A stretch of DNA of 64,000 bases from an uncultured Collinsella sp. (GTDB taxonomy: Bacteria; Actinomycetota; Coriobacteriia; Coriobacteriales; Coriobacteriaceae): contig UQUL01000001.1 of NCBI GenBank assembly GCA_900544235.1, positions 1-64,000 on the forward strand, read 5' to 3'. This document shows positions 42,952-52,224 of the stretch, in pieces. The position numbers and the translations under genes are program-made. The notes below the pieces were generated by a model, which worked only from the letters and a program-made list of their open reading frames with translations, did no database searches and was not told the DNA's origin. The first letter of the stretch is position 1. Each line of letters begins with the position of its first letter.

Positions 42952-45021
42952 ATGAATGTCTGGATTGAACATCGAATTTGTTGGCGAGTAATTGGCTTGA
43001 TGCTATTTTCCGCCTTGCTCTCAGTTTCCGTCCCCGCATTTTCTTGCACTGCCTATGCCGTGGAAGAGGGGGCGGATAACGGTGTCGTAGAGCGCGACTC
43101 GACAGGAGGGTCGGGAGCATTTGTCGGTGGCGGTTGCTCTCAAGACTCCAGTGATTGTGCCGGCAAAACAACGGAAGATTCGAGCCTACAGGTTGTCGAA
43201 AGTCAAGACCTGTCGACGACAGAAAAACTATCTGGATGGCAATGGAACGGTTTGTCCTGGTACTACTATCTTGACGGCTGTCGTTTGACCGGAATGCAGA
43301 ATATTGACGACTCGTTGTACTACTTGGACCCCGCTCGTGACGGCGCAATGAGCTGCGGCTGGATTTTTACTGAAAATAAGTGGTATTACGCGGGTCCATC
43401 AGGCGCTTTGGCAAGTGGTTGGCAGTTTATCGGAGGCCAATGGTACTGGTTTGACTCCCTTGACAGCTGTTCTATGGCTACTGGTCGACGTGTTATTGAT
43501 GGGCACCCTTATCTTCTTGGAACCTATGGACTGATTAATGGTTGGTGCCTTGATAACGGTTTATGGTATTGGGGTAACAATGGTGAAGTCTTAACCGGCT
43601 GGTTTCAAACTGGCAATAATTGGTATTGGCTTGATCCCGCCAATGATGGTGTTATGTCTAGAGGAATCGTTTCTGTCGGTTCGTCTCTTTACTATTTATC
43701 GGATTCCGGCGCAATGGCTGTTGGTTGGGCGTTTGATGGGACGGACTGGTATTACGCTGACGGTTCCGGCGCACTTGCATCGGGCTGGCGTTTGGTGAAC
43801 GGCGTTTGGTATTGGCTCGATGTCGCAAATGACAATAGAATGGCTACCGGCTTTTATGTCATCGGATCCAACCGGTATCATTTTTCTTCAACGGGAGCGT
43901 TGTCACTTGGCTGGTTTATGAGCAATGGAGACTGGTATTACGCTGAGCCTTCTCAAGCGTCGGGCATTATAAAGACTGAATGGCTGAAGGACGGTGGTCA
44001 ATACTATTATCTCGATCCTGCCGCCGACGGTAAAATGCTTCTTGATCATTTTTCTGTAAATGGGAAAAGCTATTATGCAAAAGCTTCAGGCGCTGTTGCT
44101 TGTCGTGAATGGGTAGATGTCCAGGACTCGGTTCAGGATGAGCCATCTAAGGCTTTTGCTGGTTCTGATTGCTCATTGTGTGGAGCATTGCGTAATGGAA
44201 AACTGTTTACATCAAACGGCGATGGCGAATTGGTCGAAGCTCACGGGTTTGTGATGCTTGGAGGCTGTAAGTTCTATGCTGATCCAACCGATGGCTCCCC
44301 CTGCGCTGGATGGAAGAACGTTAACGGAAAATGGTACTTTTTTGATGAGACCGCTGGCTATGCACGATCTGGCTGGCTGTACAAGGATGGCTCCTGGTTC
44401 TATTTAGATCCGTCCACTTATGCTATGAAAACCGGTTGGGTTGCCGTTAACGGATCTTGGTATTACCTGAATTCGTCTGGTTTCATGCAGACGGGATGGC
44501 TCAATCTGGGCGGCACCTGGTATTGGCTTGACGCTAGCGGCGCTATGGCTACTGGCTGGCGCGTTGTGGACGGGTCCTGGAATTACTTTATGGCAAACGG
44601 CGCGTGGGTGTCAGACTATATGGATGCTAAAGCTCAAAGTTATTCAAGCAATACAAATTGGCTGATACTTGTCGATACGTCGCGTTGCATTACGAGTATT
44701 TACACTGGATCTTGGAATAACTGGTCCTTAAACCGTCGATATGTATGTTCGACGGGAAAAGCTAGCACACCTACGGTGATAGGGGAGTATCAAGTCTACG
44801 GAAAGGGATATTCCTTTGGGCATGGATATACTTGCTATTACTACACGCAGTTCTATGGTGATTACTTATTCCATTCCTCACCCTACTACGTCAACAGCAA
44901 CCGCGTGATGGATCCCACGATGGGCGTTCCATCCTCTGCTGGATGCGTACGCCTTGAGATTCAGAATGCAAAATGGATTTACGATAACATTCCTTATGGA
45001 ACAAAGGTTGTTACTTATTGA
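42952..45021 (+). CDS. Choline-binding-type L,D-transpeptidase (YkuD)
   Basis: 689 aa from ATG 42952 behind GGGGGCCTGGA. Signal peptide (1-38, ending CTAYA), about 18 wall-binding repeats, then a C-terminal YkuD domain (about 575-689). NTNWLILVDTSRCITSIYTG starts the fold, and the active site is HSSPY followed by VPSSAGCVRLE, with the nucleophile Cys in SAGCVRL. YkuD enzymes form 3-3 cross-links or attach proteins to peptidoglycan. The pairing of a transpeptidase with hydrolases in one family of wall-docked proteins suggests wall remodelling. It begins 42 bp after the previous gene. Confidence 0.88.
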   Translation: MNVWIEHRICWRVIGLMLFSALLSVSVPAFSCTAYAVEEGADNGVVERDSTGGSGAFVGGGCSQDSSDCAGKTTEDSSLQVVESQDLSTTEKLSGWQWNGLSWYYYLDGCRLTGMQNIDDSLYYLDPARDGAMSCGWIFTENKWYYAGPSGALASGWQFIGGQWYWFDSLDSCSMATGRRVIDGHPYLLGTYGLINGWCLDNGLWYWGNNGEVLTGWFQTGNNWYWLDPANDGVMSRGIVSVGSSLYYLSDSGAMAVGWAFDGTDWYYADGSGALASGWRLVNGVWYWLDVANDNRMATGFYVIGSNRYHFSSTGALSLGWFMSNGDWYYAEPSQASGIIKTEWLKDGGQYYYLDPAADGKMLLDHFSVNGKSYYAKASGAVACREWVDVQDSVQDEPSKAFAGSDCSLCGALRNGKLFTSNGDGELVEAHGFVMLGGCKFYADPTDGSPCAGWKNVNGKWYFFDETAGYARSGWLYKDGSWFYLDPSTYAMKTGWVAVNGSWYYLNSSGFMQTGWLNLGGTWYWLDASGAMATGWRVVDGSWNYFMANGAWVSDYMDAKAQSYSSNTNWLILVDTSRCITSIYTGSWNNWSLNRRYVCSTGKASTPTVIGEYQVYGKGYSFGHGYTCYYYTQFYGDYLFHSSPYYVNSNRVMDPTMGVPSSAGCVRLEIQNAKWIYDNIPYGTKVVTY

Positions 45022-45128
45022 TATTAGGCACTCGTTTTAAGAGACAGGGATAAATACTCTATTTTTAAAAGAGTTTCTTTTAACTGAGGGTGCTTTGATA
45101 ATCTTTAGCAATGAATTTGGGAGGATTT

Positions 45129-46076
45129 TTGGAAATAGAAATGGGAAATGATATTGGCGTATGCGTACTTCTCTCAGCTTATAAACCCGATCTTAAGTTT
45201 TTCGCGGAACAACTTGATTCGATAGATAAACAAACGTTTCCGCTTACGCTTCTAGTTAGAAATGACTGCCCTGAATCGGATTCATTAGAGCGGTTTATCC
45301 AAGCGCATATAACGAAAAACGCCTATCGGTATTATCACGGTGATAATAATCTCGGTTATGTCAAATCGTTCGAGGCGCTGCTCTCCTTGGCGGAAGGGGA
45401 TTACGTAGTACTTTGCGATCAGGATGATATTTGGGAGCCTAATAGAGTTGAAGTTTCGCTCAACCATATGCTAGAAGAAGGCTCAATTCTAGATGTTTGT
45501 GATAGATCGGTAATTGACGAAAACGGAAATATTCTGGTAAAGAGTTATAGGAAAGCTCATCCTAATTCGCCGGAAGTAAATTGGTGCTCTGGAGAGGATA
45601 TTACTGTACAGGCCGCAAGCGTATGTTACGGCATTGGTATGGCTCTCATGTTAGATGCGAGTGCGGCGAAGTCGATGATTCCCTTTCCGGAATCGACTGC
45701 ACATGACTTGTGGTTGACATTGGGTTGCAGTGAACTGGGGAAGTGCAGCTTTACTATGACTCCTTTGGTTAAGTATCGTCGACACGGTGGTAACGAAACT
45801 GGATTCCTTGCAGGTGTTTCTTCAAAAGATGATTGGTATTCGACAAGAGTTAAAAACAGGGTTGATACTGCTAGGCGATTTGCCGATAGATTTCCCGATT
45901 CACCGCATCTAAAGGAAATATTGGGGTTCGCTGAAGCAAGGGAGCGGCGCTCCATAATTGGTTTACTTAAATACCGACGAGCTTGCCCGTCTATCGCTAA
46001 AGCAGATATCATTATACGTCTTGTGCCGAATTGGCTGTTTATTTTGATTTTAAAAGAACTTAAAGCTGCGAGATAG
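45129..46076 (+). CDS. GT2 glycosyltransferase, rhamnosyltransferase-like
   Basis: 315 aa from TTG 45129, which lies six bases after GGGAGG; ATG 45141 is the alternative. VCVLLSAYKPDLKFFAEQLD, NNLGYVKSFEALL and YVVLCDQDDIWEPNR (metal site) match the GT2 branch that includes rhamnosyl and other deoxysugar transferases. HDLWLTLG follows. First gene of an AT-rich polymer cluster that includes the flippase and licD. Confidence 0.82.
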   Translation: MEIEMGNDIGVCVLLSAYKPDLKFFAEQLDSIDKQTFPLTLLVRNDCPESDSLERFIQAHITKNAYRYYHGDNNLGYVKSFEALLSLAEGDYVVLCDQDDIWEPNRVEVSLNHMLEEGSILDVCDRSVIDENGNILVKSYRKAHPNSPEVNWCSGEDITVQAASVCYGIGMALMLDASAAKSMIPFPESTAHDLWLTLGCSELGKCSFTMTPLVKYRRHGGNETGFLAGVSSKDDWYSTRVKNRVDTARRFADRFPDSPHLKEILGFAEARERRSIIGLLKYRRACPSIAKADIIIRLVPNWLFILILKELKAAR

Positions 46077-46120
46077 CTCCGTATCCTCATTTCGACAGGT
46101 TTAGAAGGGCGCTTATATTT

Positions 46121-47365
46121 GTGAAGGCCACAGAGAAGACTCTTTCGATTAAACATAATATGTTCTGGAATACCGTCGGTTCGTTGACTAATTTAGGCTG
46201 TCAGTGGCTTATCACCATTTTGGTCGTTCGGCTGTCTGATGGATATAGTGCTGCAGGCATTTATTCGCTGGCTATGTCTATTTTCAACATGTTTTCTCAA
46301 TTAGCCCAATACAGGATGTACACGGTGCAAATTGCAGATGTTGAAAGGAAAAACTCTGCTGGTGAATACCTGACTTTTCGTTTCTTTACTACTTTTATAG
46401 CGTTTGCAATGTTAGCCGTCTATTCCATTGCAACGTGTCGTATTGGTACGGTGCCCGCTATTCTTCTGTATGCTCTCTATAAAACCGCTGGCTTAGTCAT
46501 TGATGTCATGCATGCTAATGATCAGGTTGGTCATAGGATGGACTATATTGGGAAATCCCTCATAATGCAGGGCATCGGCTCTCTCCTTTCATTCATTCTT
46601 GTCTTTGGATTTTTTAATAGCCTCGAAGGTGCACTGTTGCTTATGACGGTAGTGACAATAGGCATCGGAGTTATTTACGATTATCCAAGATCAAATCGGA
46701 TTTCTGCAATCAAGCTTGGAATTAGCCGAGCGAAGGTCAGAGCCTTCCTATGTAGCTGTTTGCCCATCGTTCTGGGCGGCATTGCTGCTTCTGCGGCGCC
46801 GAATATTCCCAGGCAGTATTTATCTTATTCATTCGGAGATTCTGCTCTGGGTATTTATGCATCAGTTGCTGCACCTGTGGCAATTATCCAAATGGGTGCG
46901 ACCTATATTTATAATCCTTTATTAGGTTATCTAGTAGAGCGTTACCATTCTAGAGAAAAGTCCTTTTTTTCGCTCATAGGTAAAATACTTACTGGCATCT
47001 TTTTTGTCGGTGTCATATCTTCAGTTGCCCTTTTCTTTTTCGGTAAATTATTGCTGTCACTGTTTTATGGCGCTGGAATAGCTAAACATACCGATCTCCT
47101 TCAGCCTATGTTGGCTTGTGCCTTTTTGACTGGCATCGCTTGGTTTGTCAACGATTTGTTGGTTTCTCTTGATAATTACCGAGGGGTATTTGTTGGCAGC
47201 ATGCTGTCCTTAATTAGTGCTGTCGCTGTTATGGCTCCTGCGCAAATGCTGTTTGGCTTAAATGGCCCTACTGTATCGGCGCTTATATCCAATGCCATTT
47301 GCCTTATTTATCAGTCTTCTGTTTTGGGGAAACAGACGCAACAATGGTTCGGGGAAAAGAGATAG
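46121..47365 (+). CDS. Wzx/TacF-like polysaccharide flippase
   Basis: 414 aa beginning at GTG 46121, with AAGGG about 12 bases before. The start SIKHNMFWNTVGSLTNLGCQ is typical of the polysaccharide transporter/MATE-like fold, and about 12 membrane helices follow. It would flip lipid-linked repeat units across the membrane. In pneumococcus the equivalent TacF sits beside licD genes and passes only choline-bearing units. Here licD starts five bases after the stop, so a TacF-like role is a reasonable inference. Confidence 0.82.
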   Translation: MKATEKTLSIKHNMFWNTVGSLTNLGCQWLITILVVRLSDGYSAAGIYSLAMSIFNMFSQLAQYRMYTVQIADVERKNSAGEYLTFRFFTTFIAFAMLAVYSIATCRIGTVPAILLYALYKTAGLVIDVMHANDQVGHRMDYIGKSLIMQGIGSLLSFILVFGFFNSLEGALLLMTVVTIGIGVIYDYPRSNRISAIKLGISRAKVRAFLCSCLPIVLGGIAASAAPNIPRQYLSYSFGDSALGIYASVAAPVAIIQMGATYIYNPLLGYLVERYHSREKSFFSLIGKILTGIFFVGVISSVALFFFGKLLLSLFYGAGIAKHTDLLQPMLACAFLTGIAWFVNDLLVSLDNYRGVFVGSMLSLISAVAVMAPAQMLFGLNGPTVSALISNAICLIYQSSVLGKQTQQWFGEKR

Positions 47366-47369
47366 GCCG

Positions 47370-48230
47370 ATGATGTCTAAAGCTCACGCGCTATTAAAGC
47401 TTCAAAACACTGAATTGGATATCCTTCAGGTTGTCGCCGCATTCTGCTCTAAGCACGGCATCAGGTGGTGGCTTGACGGTGGAACATGTTTAGGAGCAAT
47501 GCGTCATAGGGGGTTTATCCCTTGGGATGATGATATAGATATCGGAATGATGCGTTCAGATTATGACCGCTTTTGCTCTTTAGCCGAGGGTGGGTTACCG
47601 GAAGGATATTCGCTCCATACATCGCGGAATACTACTGGCTATGCTGCGATGTTTGCTAAGGTGTATCGCGATGGAACTCGCTTCGAGAATCAAGAGGCTC
47701 GAGAGGCTTCCAGTTCGATGGGCATTTTTGTCGACATCTTTCCATATGACCAGCTCTATACAGATAAACGCCTTCGTGCAAAGCAAGTCCGAACTGCATC
47801 AATTGCACAGAAAAGAGCCTATTTATATCATTCTTCTTCCATTGTTGTCCCTCATAAAGGGTTCCTTGGTCAACTCGAGCAAATTGGTTGTTCTGCTATG
47901 CACGTGGTGGAACAACTGGTTTCTCGAGGCGCATGCTCTTACCAGGATTTGTTCGATTCCTGTATTGCCGACTCAAATACGGGTGAGGTCTCTGATTACT
48001 GTCTGACGTTAAGCTGGCCGAATATGGCGCCAGTGCCTATTTCAGAGATTTTCCCTCTGAGCAGCGCGGTTTTCGAAGGCAGTGAATTCCCTGTTCCTCG
48101 TATGACGGATAAATATCTTACAACGATGTATGGCGATTGGAAAAAAATACCGTCACCGGATAATCGACATACCCATCTTCCGCTCTTGCTCGACTTTGGA
48201 GATGGGGAAGTCTGGACGGCACAGAATTAA
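47370..48230 (+). CDS. licD: LicD family phosphocholine transferase
   Basis: 286 aa from the first of two adjacent ATGs (47370/47373). The LicD signature is complete: GIRWWLDGGTCLGAMRH, GFIPWDDDIDIGMMRSDYDR, and FVDIFPYDQLY. The clustered Asp residues bind metal in the nucleotidyltransferase-like fold. LicD moves phosphocholine from CDP-choline to a sugar of teichoic acid or LPS. With licCA and licB 7-10 kb upstream, the pathway from choline uptake to transfer is complete in the window. It follows the flippase gene by five bases. Confidence 0.92.
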   Translation: MMSKAHALLKLQNTELDILQVVAAFCSKHGIRWWLDGGTCLGAMRHRGFIPWDDDIDIGMMRSDYDRFCSLAEGGLPEGYSLHTSRNTTGYAAMFAKVYRDGTRFENQEAREASSSMGIFVDIFPYDQLYTDKRLRAKQVRTASIAQKRAYLYHSSSIVVPHKGFLGQLEQIGCSAMHVVEQLVSRGACSYQDLFDSCIADSNTGEVSDYCLTLSWPNMAPVPISEIFPLSSAVFEGSEFPVPRMTDKYLTTMYGDWKKIPSPDNRHTHLPLLLDFGDGEVWTAQN

Positions 48231-48263
48231 GGATATGACATCTATATCAGATGAGGTTATGTG

Positions 48264-49409
48264 ATGAGCTCCTCTATTTGTATTTTCACTCACCATTATC
48301 ACCCGCAACTTAGTGGAATTGGTAATTTTGTCGATGGTCTCGCTCATGCCTTGACTGCACGCGGCGATAGGGTGGTTATCGTTACTAATGATTCGATGCG
48401 CGTGGGAGTCGGTCATTCAGTCGAAAACGGCCTGGAGGTAATTCGTCTTCCTTGCATTCCGTTACTTGATGGAAGACTTCCTCTTCCCAAAAAAACCAGT
48501 GATTATTACCGACTCCTGCAAACCCTTGATGATTATGAGTGGAATGGTGTTCTGATAAACACGAGACTTTTCCCTCTCTCGCTCGAAGGGCTGAGGTTTG
48601 CTGCGGATCATAGTGCTAAGGCTGTCGTTCTCGACCACGGCTCAGCGTATCTTTCCTTCAATCAGCCACTCCTTGATTTTTTTGTGCGCCGATATGAGGA
48701 TTGGATTACGGATCGCGTAAAGACGTTTGACCCTGATTTCTATGGGATTTCTTCTAAAAGTGTTGAATGGCTTCAGCACTTTAATATCACTGCAAAGGGC
48801 GTCATTTCAAACTCAATCAATGCCTCATTCTATAGGAGTATTTCTTCGGGGAGAGATTTCCGATCTGAATTAGGTATCCCTCAGTCATCTTTGGTTGTAG
48901 CTTTTGTCGGGCGGCTTATTCCTGAAAAGGGAATTAATTCAATTATTGAGGCGGCTCGCACAAAAGATATTACCAAGCGTGATATTTGTTTTGTTCTTGC
49001 AGGGGATGGTCCGCTGGCTAATGAGGTCAAGGAAGCCTGTTCGTCTAACTTGTTTTGGCTTGGGAGATGTAACACAGAGGATATTTCTTCCTTACTTCAG
49101 CAAGCAGATGTGCTTTGTCTTCCAACTCGTTCCGAAGGCTTTTCAACGGTACTTCTTGAAGCTTCAGCCTGCGGAACGCCTGCAGTGGTAACAGATGTGG
49201 GCGGGGCACGCGAGCTTATCTTAGATGATAGCTACGGCACAATAATTCGGTCCATGGCATCTGATGAGGTGGTTTCGGCATTATGCAGGCTTTTTGATGA
49301 TCGAGAGCTGCTTTCTCTTCAGTCTCGAAACTCTAGGGCGCTTGTTGAAAGTCGATATAACTGGGATGCCACTGCTATGGATGTCGAGAAGGCGTTTTGT
49401 ATTTGCTAA
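48264..49409 (+). CDS. GT4 glycosyltransferase
   Basis: 381 aa from ATG 48264 (GAGG upstream). GT-B fold: the N-terminal loop HHYHPQLSGIGNFVDGLAHA, the donor-domain start VAFVGRLIPEKGI, and the E-x7-E region TRSEGFSTVLLEASACGTP. Retaining enzymes of this family use nucleotide sugars at the inner membrane face. It is 33 bp behind licD in the same operon and probably adds a sugar of the choline-bearing repeat unit. Confidence 0.87.
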   Translation: MSSSICIFTHHYHPQLSGIGNFVDGLAHALTARGDRVVIVTNDSMRVGVGHSVENGLEVIRLPCIPLLDGRLPLPKKTSDYYRLLQTLDDYEWNGVLINTRLFPLSLEGLRFAADHSAKAVVLDHGSAYLSFNQPLLDFFVRRYEDWITDRVKTFDPDFYGISSKSVEWLQHFNITAKGVISNSINASFYRSISSGRDFRSELGIPQSSLVVAFVGRLIPEKGINSIIEAARTKDITKRDICFVLAGDGPLANEVKEACSSNLFWLGRCNTEDISSLLQQADVLCLPTRSEGFSTVLLEASACGTPAVVTDVGGARELILDDSYGTIIRSMASDEVVSALCRLFDDRELLSLQSRNSRALVESRYNWDATAMDVEKAFCIC

Positions 49410-50013
49410 GTGATACTTGGCTGGCTTTTGTTCGGATGAAGTTGATAATCAAGGGCTTTTGTTCGGCTTTTGCGTGAAGTTGGATATAAGTGCCGATTTT
49501 GGTATTGTCGATTCCTCCTATTTCATGATTATTTGCTCGCTTGAGCACCGCTGAATATCAAGAAGCACGCCGCTGTTATTGCGCCTGGCTTTGGGGCCGA
49601 CATGGGTCTCGGCGCCTATTTATTGCTAGCGTCCGGCGTCGCGTCGCTGCTGCATGTTGGCCTCGCCTGTATCAACCCAGACCGTGTTTCTTTAAGCTAG
49701 TGCCAAAGATTAAGGCTATCGTTGGGATGGGGGGATAGTTGGAGCAGTTTTGTCCGATTAGAATGGCGTCGAAGTCTTATGCACCGCGCAATTGGGCGAG
49801 AGCCGCAGCGGATTTGTATCTCGCGATGGCAGATGGGGGCTCCAGGTGAACGTCAGCTGTATGCCAGCCGTGCAAACTAAATATCCAAGCTTGAGATGTA
49901 ACTTCGCGATGGTTAGTCCGGATGCTGTAAACTTAATTCATTACTAGACAGTGCGTTGGACTGTAAGGGCCGCATTTTCTTCGAGCGTCGCTAAGGGCCA
50001 ACTATTATTTGGA
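49410..50013. other. 604-bp gene-poor stretch with a possible gene remnant
   Basis: No intact gene is visible. A direct repeat GGCTTTTGTTCGG occurs at 49423-49435 and 49454-49466. A frame open from 49545 to the TAG at 49700 has no start but reads like the hydrophobic end of a membrane protein (GFGADMGLGAYLLLASGVAS, then LLHVGLACINPD). Its codons are GC-rich in an AT-rich setting, so it may be a fragment of a lost gene. The rest holds nothing that I recognise. Confidence 0.4.
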
Positions 50014-50760
50014 ATGGATGAAACTCGATTGTCATTTGCTTTAACAAAAGATTCAAAAGGATATCCGCGTGTTCTGGTAATTATTCCCGCTTATAACGAG
50101 CAGGAATGCATTCTCAATACCGTTGCTTCTATTAAGGCTGCTGGATATGACTATGTCGTAATTAACGACGGCTCACAGGATGGGACACTTAGGCTTTGTC
50201 GAGAGCATGATGTCAACATATTGGATCTCCCACAGAACCTTGGTATCGGTGGGGCGGTCCAGGCGGGGCATAAGTATGCTCAGAGATTTGGCTATGATAT
50301 TGACATTCAGGTTGACGGCGATGGCCAACATGATCCTTCTTATATACCTGAGCTTGTTAAGCTGATTGAGGGTGGGGCGAGTCTGGCGATAGGCTCTCGA
50401 TTCTTGGTCGAGACCGACGGTTTCCAATCAACCTTTATGCGTCGTGTTGGAATCAGGTGGCTCTCTTTTTTGCTTAAGTTGCTTACAGGTAAGGCGGTCA
50501 CCGATCCCACTTCTGGCTTTAGAGCCTGCAATAAAGACGCCATCGACTTATTCTGCAAGAGCTATCCTGATGATTATCCGGAGCCGGAATCGATAGCTTT
50601 GGCTATGAAGCTTGGTCTCCCCGTTATGGAGGCACCTGTAAAGATGAATGAGCGCCAGGGCGGGCGTTCATCCATTGGGGTCCTCTCTTCCGTCTACTAC
50701 ATGATTAAAGTTACGCTTGCTATTGTCCTTGTGTGTTGGATCCATAGGGGAGACCAATAA
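50014..50760 (+). CDS. DPM1/GtrB-like GT2 glycosyltransferase
   Basis: 248 aa from ATG 50014; an upstream in-frame start at 49951 has no better ribosome site, so the start is uncertain. VLVIIPAYNEQECILNTV, VINDGSQDGT and IQVDGDGQHDPSYIPEL (metal site) place it with dolichyl/undecaprenyl-phosphate sugar transferases. It lacks the C-terminal membrane helices of full GtrB. The DUF2304 membrane gene overlaps its stop codon (TAATG), and such pairs often form a two-part membrane transferase. It would make a polyprenyl-phosphate sugar for use outside the membrane. Confidence 0.82.
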   Translation: MDETRLSFALTKDSKGYPRVLVIIPAYNEQECILNTVASIKAAGYDYVVINDGSQDGTLRLCREHDVNILDLPQNLGIGGAVQAGHKYAQRFGYDIDIQVDGDGQHDPSYIPELVKLIEGGASLAIGSRFLVETDGFQSTFMRRVGIRWLSFLLKLLTGKAVTDPTSGFRACNKDAIDLFCKSYPDDYPEPESIALAMKLGLPVMEAPVKMNERQGGRSSIGVLSSVYYMIKVTLAIVLVCWIHRGDQ

Positions 50761-51116
50761 TGAATTTTTTTCTAAGGATTGGGGCAGCCATCTTTTTTGG
50801 TGGGTTCCTCGTTTATGTTCTTCGACTCGTATCCAAAGGAAAGATGCTTCTTAAGTATTCTTTGCTTTGGATTTTAATGTGCATGGCGGCCTTGCTTTGT
50901 GATTTATTCCCTCAGCTTATTTTTTATTGCTCCACGGCTATTGGGTTTGTTAACCCGGCCAATTTCCTCTTCCTGGGTGCAATTGTGCTGTTGCTTGCAA
51001 TCTCTCTATCCCTTAGCGTTGCGGTGAGCCGTCATGTTTTGGCAATCAAAAGCCTTACACAAAGGATTGCCTTGCTCGAAAAAGAGCTTGAGAATCGGTT
51101 GGATTATTATGACTGA
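50760..51116 (+). CDS. DUF2304 membrane protein, partner of the GT2
   Basis: 118 aa with three membrane helices (about 5-22, 32-60, 66-90) and a charged coiled-coil-like tail (SLTQRIALLEKELENRLDYY). This is the size and layout of DUF2304. The family almost always sits beside a DPM1-like GT2, as it does here with translational coupling, and likely anchors it to the membrane. The biochemical role is not established. Confidence 0.82.
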   Translation: MNFFLRIGAAIFFGGFLVYVLRLVSKGKMLLKYSLLWILMCMAALLCDLFPQLIFYCSTAIGFVNPANFLFLGAIVLLLAISLSLSVAVSRHVLAIKSLTQRIALLEKELENRLDYYD

Positions 51117-51572
51117 GCTTGATACAATTATTTAATACAGTTTACTTTTAGTTCTTCAATGTTGCTAGTTGAGGAAAGTGGAAATCTGCCTTATACAAAC
51201 GTTGCTTATACCCTTTGCTGAGGTCTGGATCGGTACCAAATCCGATGATTCTCATCGCGGGTTGCCATTTGCTTGTCAATGGAGGCGATATCCCTGCTCC
51301 GGCTGCAATGTTGTTTCAGCTGTTATGTCGTGGTCGAATAGTTTTGTATTAATAATGTAGAACAGATAATAGAATCAGCCGGAGGACTCCATTACAAAAG
51401 AGCGTAATTCCATTATCGAGCCATTTAGGTTAATTTCGATGTGGTGTGTAGTTACGCATCATTTTGTAATGCATAATGCAGATGATGTATCGGTTTTTGC
51501 TAGCCCTTTAACCCGTTAAATTTATTAGGACGATATCACTGGCCTGGTGGCTGAACTACTACCACACTACCG
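51117..51572. other. Gene-free stretch before the transposase remnant
   Basis: 456 bp, AT-rich, with only short open frames and no ribosome sites. I see no RNA gene or repeat. It may include the left junction of the IS remnant, near the T-rich stretch before 51573, but no terminal repeat could be identified. Confidence 0.4.
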
Positions 51573-52155
51573 CTACGCCCCAGTGGGGCTGGGTTTTAAA
51601 TACGCCTTTGGAATGATATTGCTTTGGCTATCTTGCGGAAAACAATCTCGAAGAAGAGTGGGCTCCTTGACGTAGGTCGCGTCGAGCCAGACGTAGGGCA
51701 CTGGCGAGCCCTCGAGCGGCCTTCCGTACAGATCCTCGATGCCTGGTCCAGGCTCGAGGCGATGGCGCTCACCTGGTCCTTCGAGAGCCTGGAGACGCCT
51801 ATCTTCTCGGCTACCCTCTGCACCTTGCGGGTGCTCGTGCCGGTGGCGTACATCTCGGCGACGGCGGCAACGAGGGCGCGGTCCACGCGCCGGTGGCGCT
51901 CGATCACGTCGTCCGGGAAGAAGCTGCCGGAGCGGAGCTTCGGGATGCGCAGCGTCAGCGTGCCGGCGCAGGTGCGAGCGACCTCTCGCGGTAGCCGTTT
52001 CGGCTGTTCGCCCCGCCACCGCTCAGCTGGTCGGCCTCGGCGTCCATCGCGGCGTTCACGACCTGTTTGGCGAGTCTGGGGAGCAGCTCCCGCATGTCGA
52101 TGGCGCCGTCGCTGAAACGGGGCATGGCGAGTATGTCCGGCGCCGGGTCTGACAA
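51573..52155 (-). pseudogene. IS256-family (Mutator-type) transposase remnant
   Basis: Three overlapping frames must be joined to read the protein. The first (to about 51975) gives MRELLPRLAKQVVNAAMDAE and NSRNGYRERSL. A one-base loss there shifts to the frame reading LRIPKLRSGSFFPDDVIERH, VAEMYATGTSTRKVQRVAEK and GVSRLSKDQVSAIASSLD. A second shift near 51740 leads to PYVWLDATYVKE, which includes the first catalytic Asp. Sequence after this is unrelated, so more than half of the protein is missing. GC-rich like an imported element and surely inactive. It separates the DUF2304 gene from the DUF2142 gene. Confidence 0.88.
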
Positions 52156-52170
52156 GATTTACATAGCGAT

Positions 52171-52224
52171 CTTCGTCCTTTCCCGGAACCTGTTGTTGTG
52201 GTGATTTCTGGTTCCGGGACGAAG
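52171..52224. repeat. Inverted repeat at the 5' side of the transposase remnant
   Basis: CCCGGAACC / GGTTCCGGG plus outer CTTCGT / ACGAAG form a hairpin with a 19-nt loop and a small bulge. It sits in the leader of the dead transposase and probably belongs to the element's end; the element seems to reach about 52260. Confidence 0.6.

Noticed and set aside
30191..45021. Reading the WYY repeat proteins as glucan-binding glucosyltransferase relatives
   Set aside because: The same repeat family occurs in glucan-binding proteins, but there is no GH70 or dextran-related gene, whereas licCA, licB and licD surround the genes. Choline is the simpler ligand, though not proven.
49541..49738. 65-codon plus-strand frame in the gene-free stretch
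   Set aside because: It starts at TTG with no ribosome site, is rich in Arg/Cys, and overlaps another frame that reads better as a membrane-protein remnant.
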